A DNA stretch of 64,000 nt from contig JAETXT010000009.1 in NCBI GenBank assembly GCA_019188255.1, forward strand, positions 3,968,001 to 4,032,000, in the 5' to 3' direction. Origin of the DNA: Verticillium longisporum (Eukaryota > Ascomycota > Sordariomycetes > Glomerellales > Plectosphaerellaceae). Both the position numbers and the translations under genes were made by a program. Positions 42,841-53,952 of this stretch are shown in pieces (within the stretch, counting starts at the first letter, position 1; every line of letters begins with the position of its first letter). Below the pieces are notes generated by a model. It was not told the origin of the DNA. It made no database searches and worked only from the letters and a program-made list of their open reading frames with translations.

Positions 42841-45282
42841 TTTAAATTGATTGAATTGACGGCAGCGCTGAAGCTGAATGCTGTATGCGAGGAGCGACGG
42901 TTATATAAGCAAGCAGCCTGGCTGGGGCGAGATGTTCCACCGAATGAGTGCGGGACGTGTGAAATATACGATAGGAAAATCCACTTGTAAAACGCGGCGG
43001 GACATGAATGTAAGGAGGCGCCTGCGGAGTTGAGGAACGGGAGGCCCAAGGGCTAGTTTTGGGGCTGCAGACTACGGGAGCCCATACATCTGAGCTGCGG
43101 AGGGCCAGAATTCGGATATATTATGACCCACTACTTACAATTGACAGTAGGCATCGCAGAGGCTCCCTTCCCTTCGCTCATCCAACCGACACGACAATGG
43201 TCTTGTACTGTAGGTGGCTTACTTGTGAGTGGTTCAAATCCGACCACTCGACGCATAGCTCAACACCATTACATTTGCCGGCTCCGTATTGAGTACAGAA
43301 GAATTAGAGTTACATTAGAAATGAAGAAGCTGTGTAGTGACTACTCGTTATAGGTTTCTAAGCTTACTTGGCCTGTCCACTCGTGACAGCACGGTAGTAA
43401 ATTTTTATTGACTGATGAAACCATTTACCTGCCTTCTTATGAAGTTATACCAGGTCTTCGCCAAATACCCTACTATGCGCCGACAGGTAGCATCCTAGTT
43501 GGTTTATGTCACCCACTAGTAGTGTGACCAGATTAGCCACCCGCAACCTTGATCGCCGGCCCAACCAGATCGTTTAAGGACTGTCAAACGGGCTGCTGAC
43601 TTACCTGCGCGTAATATTCTATGTACAAAACTCCGTGGTTATTACGTTCCTCTCCTACCTCAACACCGAGCCGACACTGAGATTCTACGGGCAGAAGGCG
43701 GTTAACGCATAAGGTACAGTCACTAGGAGCAATGTTGGCGCCCCGAAACAGAGCCGGTGGTAGAACAGTATATGCTTAATACCTGCTGCCCGATGAAGTT
43801 GGGACGGGGAAAGGAGTCTATTTGGGTGCTTGCATGTATGGCCCTCGATTTTGCCGTTATATTCCACCATAGAGTCGATCTGTGAGTCACATCTACGTTG
43901 AAGACTGAGCCTGATCACAACTTTGATGTTGACGGTCACTATCGGGCTTCTAGAGCTCTTCTTTGACGCATGGAGGCTGGGATCTTCAAAGATAACGTGG
44001 TGTTTAACGGCGGGAAGCGCCGAATATGCGATCTAGCCGTCAGTCGGCTAGGGCTAGGTTGTACAAGGTGAAAGTTCATGGGAGGGCCCGGGATGTACAT
44101 AAAGCCCAGATTCGCAAATGTTCTATCAATATCGCGCTTAAGCAAATATCCGTGAAGATGCGAGGCATTGAGCTCTGTGCTACAAGTGTAACGATTCGCA
44201 CAAGATCATTTTTCTCCGTTCCTTTCGTAATTGCCTCATGGGCCGAGGAAAATCAGTGATTTCGGACTTTTCCCATTCTGCTTTATTAGTTTCAAAAGCC
44301 CGGCAGACAGCTGGTTACGAGACCGAGGGCTCGCCTTATAGTTTGATAAGCCACCCACTACCGGCATAACAACATCATCCACTATTATAATCCTAGATGT
44401 CGGATGTCAAAGTCCCGTTTCGGCACAACCTGCTCCTTTAAGTATCATTACCCGATCGCATCTGGTCAATTTATGTAGTTCAAACCTTGAGGCAGGCTTG
44501 AGCCAATCAGATATTTGAGGGTTTGCTGATTAAGGAAACCCCTTGATTTGTCATAAGTCGGTAGGTCAAGGTCGGTTGTATTGAGCTATTGCCCAGTCGT
44601 AAGACTGGCATATCTGCGTCATACGGTGCCATGCCAGCAATATCAGATATACGGACGCTGTCGTGATGCACCGGGCGACAACATGCTTCGACACGAATTC
44701 GTCCGCACATGGCTCATAAATGAACCCATGTGGACACATCATTACAGCATGATGATATCATTGTTAATAGGCTTTATTAAGTGGCGCAGCCAACGCCTCT
44801 ACTCTCATGCTGCCCTAAGTCAATTCTGCAACCTATATAACAGTTCCTCTTGACGACTTTAGTGTGGTGGGCGTACCTGCCTTTTCGAGAACATGCCGAT
44901 GTCGTGCTGATCTCTATAAGCTTAAAACCCACCGGAGAAGGTATCGGTAGCTGCGAACCAGGATGACCAGGTTCTGTGTTAGGCGCGGGATCTTGATTTA
45001 CTGGAGTAGAGGTAATATAACAACTACGCAGCTTACAAGCCACATGACTGGGCCTAAGACCTTAGAAGTGGCGACAGGCCGAGGTGGTTAAATGAGTCTG
45101 GTACGCGGGGCCAGCATGATGAGCTTAGCACATGTCCAAGAGTGGGAATGCGTGTATGAGCTTTCTATATAATAAGGTGCCAACCCATCCAGCATCTACG
45201 AGTCTCGATATCAGACACAACCATTCGCAACTACATTCGCCAGCATATTCACACGCGCACACAAATACCTCAGAATCTTAAG
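42841..45282. other. Gene-poor island margin, nothing supported
   Basis: The DNA returns to mixed composition, but only short frames occur (all under 95 codons) with no domain. No tRNA fold or transposon end is recognised. It may hold decayed sequence too worn to name. The last 110 bases are the promoter of the secreted-protein gene. Confidence 0.45.
45166..45174 (+). promoter_or_regulatory. TATA box upstream of the small secreted protein gene
   Basis: TATATAATA lies about 110 bases before the ATG at 45283. Confidence 0.45.
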
Positions 45283-45620
45283 ATGCAGCTGTCTATTGTG
45301 ACTGCGATTACTTCTCTGCTTGCCTTCACAAGCGCCGCCACCGTACAGGAGCGTCAACACCCGGCATGTGCACCTTACTTCTATGAGGGCAGCGTCTTTC
45401 CCTTTGACTACGCCTGGGGCAAGTATAAACTGTGCTGTAACTACAACGGCGTCAACTCGGCTGTATGTCATCCCGTCAATTTCCTTCGCAATGCGATTGC
45501 GCGTTGTGCGACTTGTATGAATAGCGACTGACGATGCCCGATGATACTCAGGATGGTTGTTGTGATCGTAATGGTGCTGGAACTGGCAGCGGCTTCCCCG
45601 CCTGTGTGGCCAAGCCGTAG
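45283..45620 (+). CDS. Small secreted cysteine-rich protein (effector candidate)
   Basis: The first 18 residues are a clean signal peptide (MQLSIVTAITSLLAFTSA). I infer two exons, 45283-45462 and 45552-45620, around an 89-bp intron with a GTATGT donor, GACTGAC branch region and CTCAG acceptor. The mature protein of about 64 residues then has Cys at 29, 51, 52, 63, 64 and 78, a C-CC-CC-C pattern able to form three disulfides. Read without splicing the frame stops at 45531, also giving 82 residues but a different tail (NFLRNAIARCATCMNSD). The spliced form looks better because of its donor and Cys pattern. No known domain is recognised. The size, Cys content and place between two RIP-worn blocks fit an effector candidate. 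A TATA box and A at -3 support expression. Confidence 0.65.
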
Positions 45621-45938
45621 TGTGAAACAACAATCATCAAAGGCTCGTCTTGTAGTCATTACTTGATGGCCTAGACTCAAGGGTTCGGAAATACAAGGGT
45701 TTACAAGCATGTTAGCGCTTATTCATACATTCGTCCATCACTCCCGTTCATCGTCTAACTTCCCCGCCCTTGTCATTCTGTGACAACAGTGAAGACCTTT
45801 TTCACCCACAATCTGATCTCCACAGCGACACAGTCGAGTCATTCAACCCCGGCAATTCCATGACAAGATTCCCACCAATTGACCTGGCAGTGGCTTGCCC
45901 AGAGCCTCGTTGCCCGGGAGACTTAGAGCCAAACTCGT

Positions 45939-46658
45939 ATGTCCCGCGACGCCTTGCGACATATCGCAGAACACGACAACAGTCACGACTACCCTTACTG
46001 CTGGGGCTATACTATCTTCCGCACTATATATACGCCCGGTTCCGATGAGGCCATCGTAAACGCCATCGACCGGCTAGCCGTCTATGCCAAGTTTTTCACT
46101 CAGGAGCACCAAATTCATCCAAGGGTGCCAGGAGCCGCGATGGCATTCGACATCCGCCCGAATGAAGAGCTCTGGAGCCGCTACTATAGTGAGCTGGTAC
46201 AGGACGGGCAGACTCTTTCCAATGCGACTGAGAGTGATGTCGGGGAGAGCTTCGATATCTGGGTTAGCTAACACCGCCGTTCTACGACTAGCAGGGTCCC
46301 GGAACGCAATAGCAGGTTCTCCTTCTGCCTGATGCTGGACGAGGAGAGCCTCGACAATATCCTTGCCATGCCAGAAGATCCTTACGCTCCAGCCAATAAT
46401 ATTGCTCATAACGAGGGTGAGGGCTGGGTTAAGCTTATCTCGAATAGAATGCGGTCAGAAGACGAGGGAGGCGGCGGCATGTATTGGTTAAGAGTCGGAA
46501 TTACGGACTTCTTATGGCCCGTGTGGTTCTTCCCCTCTGACTCGGATATCCTGATCGAGGAAATGGGTTGGTGTGATGCAGAGGATGGAGTACAAAACCT
46601 CTGGGGCACACCTGATGACTGGTTTACAGAGATTATGGCAGCTCAGTCCGGCAGTTAA
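45939..46658 (+). pseudogene. Fungal protein of unknown function, interrupted by one stop codon
   Basis: One frame runs 240 codons but has a TAA at 46269-46271. The upstream part (YCWGYTIFRTIYTPGSDEAI...RLAVYAKFF...PNEELWSRYYSELV) and downstream part (RFSFCLMLDEESLDNIL...WLRVGITDFLWPVWFF...EDGVQNLWGTPDDWF) together make one protein of a type I recall as a frequent uncharacterised family in Sordariomycetes. The stop lies in a short polar link (WVS, stop, HRR) and is followed by CAC, so CAA to TAA, a C-to-T change at CpA, would explain it; that is the RIP signature. An intron is unlikely, because the break needs none and only about 32 bases would fit. No function is known. The start is the first ATG of the frame. 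Confidence 0.65.
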
Positions 46659-47760
46659 ACCGGATAACAATGTGACACTCCAAATATTACTTTCGTTACA
46701 TCGAAGTTGATCGAAATCAGACCTCTTTCCTCTCAACTTACCTCTACAGGTCGTCCGATACGATTTCCGGCGAGAGGCAGATAGTAGTATACAAGTCGCC
46801 CTCTTTCATCCCATTAACGGCTGTTGAATCTATTGGCAACCTGACTGGATCGTGGATATATCCTGTTCCGAGACTTGACTTCATAGGCGTGAGGTTATTA
46901 CTTTTTGTGAGAAGGTCTTTCCTCAAATCATTATGAGTGATGAGAGGTTGCCGCTGTCCGGATATCATCGCCTTAGGTGCAGGCCCTGCTGCTCGGCCCT
47001 TTGCGGGCGCCATGGGTACGCTCCTCAGGGACAAACCATGACAAGGTGCAAAGCTGGCTGGTGAGCAAGTTTGATTCCACAGTACCCTACCGGGAGCATG
47101 CCCCGGCGATCTGTGCCGGTCAAGGGGGGCCCTGCGGTGATGGACTGACTAGGACGTATGCGGCACAGGCGCCGCCACAGCGTGCTAGAAACGGCATTTG
47201 ATCGGCACATGGCGGACGACGGCCAAGCGAGAGGCTCGTTGGTGGAGTACACCTCTTCTGGACGACAGGCGCTGGACCACCCGCCAGGGTTTTGACCAGG
47301 TAAGTACGGGCGCTCATTCCCTGACGCCCACCCGTGGCCAACCGTCCAACGCGCATCGTGCCACCGCCAACAGGGGTCAGATATTGTCGGTCAGAAATGT
47401 AGTGTATCTGGCAAAACTTTGATGATGGTGCATATGTTGATGGGTCGATGACAAGAACCGTGTCGTGCAGCAGGGACTTGATGGCTGCTGGATGAAGTTG
47501 GGATGCCTACAACTACCTAGGTACTTAAGGCACCTAGGGATGATCAGCCTGAGCTGTCGGCCCTTCCTCAGGGTCGTCATCAATGTCTTACATTTCTGCG
47601 GTGCACTCAGGGGCAGCATTGCATAAACTTTCTCTGTCTGCACTGCAGGCCACCTGTCATTCGTGGCTTCCAGTTGTTCGCCCTCTCAGCTTCACCTGCC
47701 CTCCCGACCTTGTACCCCGCGCAGCGACATCGTTACGCCTTTGGCTCAGAAAGCCCGAGA
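46659..47760. other. Intergenic, no supported gene
   Basis: Short overlapping frames on both strands (for example 46744-47034 and 47377-47643) show no domain. The right end is the promoter of the FAD monooxygenase gene. Confidence 0.45.
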
Positions 47761-49250
47761 ATGGCACCACCACCTCCTCCGACACAACGATGCTCCGATG
47801 ATCCCGTCCTCATCATCGGCGCTGGCATCAGTGGCTTACTTCTTGCTCAGCATCTCCTTCATCGCTCTGTGCCCTTCCGCATCTTCGACCGCGATGCCGA
47901 TTTCACGACTCGTGGAGTTGGTTGGGGCTTAACCTTGCACTGGTCTCTCCCCGCCATTCGCACGCTTCTCCCCGACAAATTGGTTCAGCGTTTGCCAGAG
48001 ACATATGTCGACCGTGACGCGGTCGAGCGAGGAGAGACATCCACGTTTCCTCTCTACGACCTGGCCACGGCTAAACTCGAAGCCGCCACACCGCCAGCCC
48101 CCGAGGCCCAGCGCATTCGCGTCACCCGTGAACGTCTCCGCCAGCTCATCGCCGAGGACATCCCGATCGAATGGTCCAGGGCGTTCTCCTCCTTTGAGCA
48201 ACATGGCGAGCGCGTCACCGTTAAGTTTGACGACGGTTCAGAGGCCACGGGTCGCCTCGTCGTCGGTTGTGATGGCAGCACCTCCCGCGTCCGTCGCGCC
48301 GTGTTCCCTAACCAATACAGAGGATACCACCTTCCAATCCGCGTTCTCGGTTTCACAGCCAAATATACAGCACAAGAGATTGCCCCCATGAAGACGCTCG
48401 ACCCCTTCTTCCTCCAGGCCACCTCGTCTCAAGACAACAACTTCATGTACTTCAGCAGTACGTATACCTCTTCGCTTGCCCAGCACCCCATGCCCCCCTG
48501 TTCCTTGCGATTTGGCGCACCTCCCCTGTCGGCCTGCTGCACTCTTCAGGTCCCCGAAACTAACAAACGTCCAGTCCTCGACGCCCCGGGAAACACACCC
48601 CAGTCCAACAAGGCAGACTCTGTCTCCATGTACACCGGCCAGGTTGTGGTGTCCTGGCCCTACCGACCCGGCTTTCAGTCCCGCGACTCCCCCCTCGGTT
48701 TTCCCGAGAACGAAGATGCCAAGCGAGCCCTCATCAGCTCCTTCGCCCAATCATGGGCGGAGCCGTTCCGTTCCACCGCCATGGGCGTTGCATCCAGCGC
48801 CGAGGTCAAGCAGCTTGAGCTGCAGGACTATGTCCCTGGCGAGGGTCTGCGAAGCGCGGGCCGAGTAGTGCTCATGGGAGATGCCTTCCACGCCATGACC
48901 ATGTGTAAGTCATCGCATGATTCCGCGACTGTCTTGGGTGATGCGTTCCGATGCTAATGGGAACTCGAAATGAATCAGACAGGGGTGAGGGTGCAAACCA
49001 CGCAGTTCTGGATGTGCTCGACTTTTCTAAGAAGGTAAGTCCGTGCCTCGAAGCTGGCGAGGGAAACCTGCGGGCTGCGTTGGATGCGTATGAGGATGGA
49101 GTAGTCAAAAGAGTGAGGCCGGCTGTGCTGGCTGCTCGAAGAGCTTGCCTTGATGCACATGAGTGGACCAGGATCACGCCTACGAGCCCGCTATTGACGA
49201 GGAGGGAGGCCTTCATGCACTACGAGGAAACAGAACCTTGGGAGGCATGA
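47761..49250 (+). CDS. FAD-dependent monooxygenase (PHBH-type, group A)
   Basis: Three exons (47761-48457, 48575-48904, 48979-49250) with introns of 117 and 74 bp give 432 residues. The first intron is a multiple of three without a stop, so it hides inside an open frame. FAD-binding motifs are all present: GAGISG (GxGxxG, residues 20-25), an acidic end of strand 2 (FRIFDRDAD), the DG motif in GCDGSTSRVRRAV, and the GD motif in VVLMGDAFHAMTM. The usual AAH after GD reads AFH here. RGEGANHAVLD follows across the second intron. Such enzymes use NAD(P)H and oxygen to hydroxylate aromatic or polyketide-like substrates. No biosynthetic partner gene lies beside it, so the substrate is unknown. The start ATG is followed by a Pro-rich leader and lacks a signal peptide. 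Confidence 0.9.
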
Positions 49251-49463
49251 TAAGGTGCCATGCCCATTTTTACACTGCATCACGTTTGATTCACAAGCTA
49301 CTGCAATGTACTGCTCCTCATTTCTGATAGGATCTACAAGTTCGTCTTCTATGGCTACTGTAAGATGAACGATCTTCATCGTGCATGCGAGGTCCTGAGT
49401 CGTGGACAAATACAGAGATCTACACCATCTCAAACAAGGGCTGGTCACATCTATCCACTCCAT

Positions 49464-50734
49464 CTAGAGATCTAAGCGACCCGCCGCTTTACTAGATGAC
49501 GATGTTGCCGCCGCGTTATCGTCCACCTGAACAGAATACGTCGTGGATTTGACAATGGAGTGCTCTGGTAGCGTCGAGAGAATGTTCTCTTCGCTGTTGC
49601 TCCTATCATTCGCCGAAACAAACGCGCTCTTGTCGCGCCCGACTTCGCTGAGCTTGTAACGGTCGCCGCTTTTGCCTCCAAGGACGTGCGATCCCGAACG
49701 GCCATACCCGCTGGTAGGTTTTGAGCGGTAGCCACGGGCCTTCTTGACCAAGACGGGCGCGAGGAAGGGCAATGAAGAGACGACATTCTGAAATTGATTA
49801 GCCAATGCCCGTAGGTTGTATCACAAGGCTTGGCGCAAGGACTTACGCCGACATTGAATTCAATAGTACCCCAGAGGACGAGCATGGTGGAGTTGCCGTC
49901 GCCGAACTGGATGCGGTTGATCTGGGTATATCTCATGACGGAGCAGATGGTGGTGAAAATGCCGAGGATAAAGACGACAATCAGGCCCAGCTTCTTCTCG
50001 GGCTTGATATTGAGCTTCAACAAAACCGGAATCGGTAGTAATGTGACGATGATATCTGAAACAATCGTGACAACGGCGTATCCCGTGAACGACGGACCTG
50101 GATGGAGGCAGACGCCTTCTTTGAGCGGGTTCCATGACTTGTCAGCCTGGGAGCTAGAGGTTAGCGGGTCGACAACATGGCGAGCTTTTTCATACAGCTT
50201 GTCATACCGGATCACAGGCAAAGATGAGTGCGAGAGTGCATCCCAAGTGGCTGCAGAATACAAATCCAATGATGGCCCAGACCACTTTACGATACGTCTT
50301 ATGGTCTGTGCCTTGGAGAAGTCGAAGGTAACTTATCAGCAGAGCAATCTTGAAGAAGCTGATGCCGAGTTGGTAGAAAGGCCGGCCTGCAAAGTTGACT
50401 CTGGTATAGGTGACACGGTTGGCTTTTGGTCGAAGGAGAACTGGCAGTCCCAAGCCGTACCGAGTTTCTACACATGTAAGCCACAGGAAGACTCAGCCGA
50501 GAGGGGTGATTTTGACGTACGAACCACTGTCAAGATGGAGTAGACCAAGGCAAACAACATCGAAAGCCCAGCAAAGTAATCATCGGCCGCGAGCCCGCGC
50601 GCCTTGTGACGAATAAACAACCTTGATGACACAACGGTGATGGACATGAACGACAACGCCACACAGAGCCCGATGATCAGAGGCCACTGTGAGATGGCCT
50701 CAACCTCGGGCGACGCGTTTCGCACCCATCCCAT
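49464..50734 (-). CDS. PTH11-like integral membrane protein (fungal rhodopsin-fold receptor family)
   Basis: Four exons on the minus strand (50734-50521, 50467-50208, 50146-49847, 49787-49464) with introns of 53, 61 and 59 bp give 365 residues. The family pattern is clear: an N-terminal EAISQWPLIIGLC helix, RLFIRHKARGLAADDYF after helix 2, TRYGLG built across intron 1, QLGISFFKIALLISYLRL, then FCSHLGCTLALIFACDP, ADKSWNP, VVTIVSDIIVTLLPIPVL and FILGIFTTICSVMRY, and a polar Ser-rich cytosolic tail. Seven helices are expected. PTH11 in Magnaporthe senses surface and host cues for infection-structure formation; most relatives, probably including this one, are unproven. I use the ATG at 50734; the frame is open further upstream only with a GTG. 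Confidence 0.85.
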
Positions 50735-51999
50735 AGTCCCGGCTGCCTGCTCCAGCAGTCTTGTTAAAATCGGATGAGTTCGGTTCAGGTCGTAGGCAGT
50801 AGGTCGAAGTTCGCCGCACCAAGTGCCGTCGAAATATTCCAGAACGTCCAACGCCACTCGTGTTCAGGTCTCACAGACGACAAGCAGTCCGCGTGTTCAG
50901 GTCTCACAGACGACAAGCAGTCCGCAAGGAACGTAAGTGGAACATCCCCATGCTTTAAACAATGTACCCTCGCGCTCAAAACCTTCTCGCGGCCCCGTCC
51001 TGTCGTCCGTCCGATGATCCCACAGCTCTCAATGTCGAATCAGTGCAGGTGTCTCACCACCAGCAAGGGATCGGTAAGGATAGTGCAAGAAAAGAATGAA
51101 CCAGTCACCAAGCCCGTCACCTTCCTCATGCTTGCGTCTACTCATGTTATCCCGTGGGTCGCCGAAGCTTTGTCAGGGTCGAGTCAAATTGCATGAGGCA
51201 GAATAGATAGCTCTGTCATCTCCCAGGGCCGGGGATACTGCCAGTGCTCCAGGGACGATACCGTCCAGGTACTTCTTTCGCCTGTTCACCGGCCCTGGCA
51301 CCAATCGAGCAAAGGTTAAGACAGACCACTGCCATACGGGGAAGAATAATGTAACCTTCGCCGAGGGGCCAAGCTTCCTCTGTGCAGGCCTGCAGACAGT
51401 GCGGCGCAGTTGGCGAAGCTCCAAAGGCGCCACTTGTGCCGCGGGCGAAAATGTTTGCTTCTGTGTTTGCTTCAATGATTGCTACAGTACACCTCATTAG
51501 CTTCACATAAAACGTCCAGGGTACCAGGGCATCTGGACTCATCCAGCGAATAGGCCGACGAGAGGTTTCGCACGGCAACCATGCCATCGTTGCCCATTTT
51601 ATGGCTTGCTCCATGGTTTGCCAGGGTCGAGTTCTTCGAATACGACGTCGAGATTCCCCTCAACCCCCTGGTCCCATCCCGCTTCCACCCGGACGATCTG
51701 GCGGTTCACCCACCCTATCCCTTGACGGTTTGCCGCAACCACCCTAGTCCCTGCAGCACGGCACACCTGCCGCGACGTGGTAGAGCATGCATACTGCAGG
51801 CTCGTTCGATTCGGTTTCGTTCTTGCTTGGTAGTACATCCAGAACACCAAGGGTAGTCTGGCCGTTGGCTCACATCTTGTCTTGAGAACCTGACCTTCCC
51901 CTGTCGGCTGGATTTGCGAGGCAAGCCGAAGCAGTCAAACCTTGCCACAGTCCTGCATCATGCAGCTACATAGTCAGAGGCAAAAGTTTCGATAGCCTA
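50735..51999. other. Promoter of the PTH11-like gene and border of AT-rich block 2
   Basis: No gene is supported. A 132-codon minus frame (51216-51614) and a 91-codon plus frame (51581-51856) overlap without domains. The AT-rich block begins near 52,000. Confidence 0.45.
50860..50925. repeat. Perfect 33-bp tandem duplication
   Basis: Two exact copies (50860-50892 and 50893-50925) of a 33-base unit beginning GTGTTCAGGTCTCAC lie about 130 bases upstream of the PTH11-like start codon. The unit length is a multiple of three, so a minus-strand frame here shows the 11-residue repeat ADCLSSVRPEH twice. Confidence 0.95.
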
Positions 52000-52216
52000 T
52001 CAGGTATCGATAAACCCTGCTTATAGGGCATGCTTAGAAGGTATAAAAGCTAACGTTCCTTTCCTTATACAAAATTATACTACCTTAATAAAGCTAGTTA
52101 ACGAGCTAATAAGATATAGATAAGATGCTAGGGTAGTCGATAGGGAAGTCGATGAATAACGGGCCCCCTAGTCAGCTCCTTGGTCAGTACTCGTTAAATG
52201 ATTGAAACTTACTATA

Positions 52217-52253
52217 TACTATCCCTTTGAATACGAGAACGGTCTTAGGTATA
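52217..52253 (+). repeat. Border motif, copy 2 (mutated)
   Basis: Matches 37229-37265 at 33 of 37 bases. Three of the four differences are C in copy 1 and T here, as RIP would produce; the fourth is A to G. Confidence 0.6.
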
Positions 52254-53952
52254 AGGATACGTACTAAAGGTCCGAGAGCGCTATAGTAGAATCGTAATTT
52301 ATAGCTAATTGAATTATAGCTTATTACCTATAATATATATAGAATTAGCTATAGTACTAGTCCTAATAGATATTATTATCGTATAGAGGTATATTATATA
52401 TCCTATAGCTATTATATATCTATTTAGATATTGAATTCTAGCTAATTTCGCCTAGGATAACCAATTTCTAAATAATACTCGATATACTAAATAAATAGTA
52501 GCTATAATAGGTATAATAGCGCCTCTAAAGGCGTCCCTTCTTATATATATAGTCTATAATTAGGACCTCTTTAGCCGAGGGCCTCGCTAGAGGCGCCTAC
52601 GGCCTAGGCTCCTTACGAGAGCCCCCTACTTTAGCATATTCGTCGAATATTAAAGTACTAAGGCGATAAGCCTATTTATTCTCTATCTAGGCTTTATTAT
52701 AGGAGTTTACGCTTAGAATATCCCTTTATAAAATAAAGTTATTTAATAAGACTATACTTAATAGGAAATCGTATATTAAAGCTTATTATCTATTTTAATA
52801 TATATAGTACTTCTATTCGTAAGTCGAATATAATTAATTATATATATTAACGCCTCTTTTCTATATATTATAATAAGCTACGAATAATAGGTATAGGAGG
52901 TCCCTCTCGGCCTCGAAGTTAGTATCTTCGTTCAATATTATATTAATTAATCGGAAGGGCTTTTTTATAGTCTTTATATAAATAGTAGACCTTTTAAATG
53001 ATCGTCGATATAAAGAATAAAATATTTATAGCTAGTATAGAGAGTATTATAGAATAGAATATAAGCTAGGTCCTTCTATAGAAACTATTAAATAAAGCTA
53101 TTAATAATTATAATAATATAAAGGGTTCCTTAGGGCACTTTATCCCCTCTATTAATATACTATTCTATAAGGGGATTCTTAATAATACCTATATTAAAGT
53201 AATAAGTATTTATAATTATAAATCTACGGCTTTATAAGTATTCTAGGAGGGAAGGGCTTATAAAGAGGTTATTAAGAATAATATAATATCCGGGCTACTA
53301 TTTATTCTAAGGTAAGCGCTATAGGAGGTTAAATATAACTTATTAAGTCCTATTTAACCCTTTTATAAATAGATAGTATAGAATAGGCCTATAAGCCCGT
53401 TTATAATAATAAAATACTAGAATAAAGCCTTTATTAATAAGGGCCTAGATCTTATAGCTTATAAATATTAATTTTAAAAGTATTATAGTAATATTATAAC
53501 TATAATCTATAAATCTAATTATTCCTTTATCGATAATTATAATCTAAGAAAGGAAATAATAAGCTTAAGAGATAGTCTATAAATACTCTAAGAAGCTAGA
53601 TAAACCGTTAAAAGTAGTAATCTTCGAATATCTATTAAGGGCTATTAAGTCGAAGATATAGAAAGAGTAATATAGGGCCTTAAACTATTATTATATTATC
53701 TAAATAATAAATAGGTATTTCGTAATATTCCTATTTTATATTAAGGATATAGACGATCTTAGAATCTATTTAGATAATATTTATAATAAACTAGTAAAGT
53801 ATATTAAGGAGCTCTAAGAGTATATACTTATTTTTCGTAAATAGGGCTACTTATAGTTCTTCCTAGATATAAAGACCTATACTAGCTCTGGGATTATATA
53901 TATAATAGGGATAGAGAGCGATAAAATAGTATTTCTAATAGAAGTAGAGTTT

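Noticed and set aside
43214..43254. tRNA-like B box (GGTTCAAATCC) with flanking complementarity
   Set aside because: No acceptor, D or anticodon arms can be drawn around it and the T stem does not pair properly. The partial match to the transposon motif GAGTGGTTCA looks accidental.
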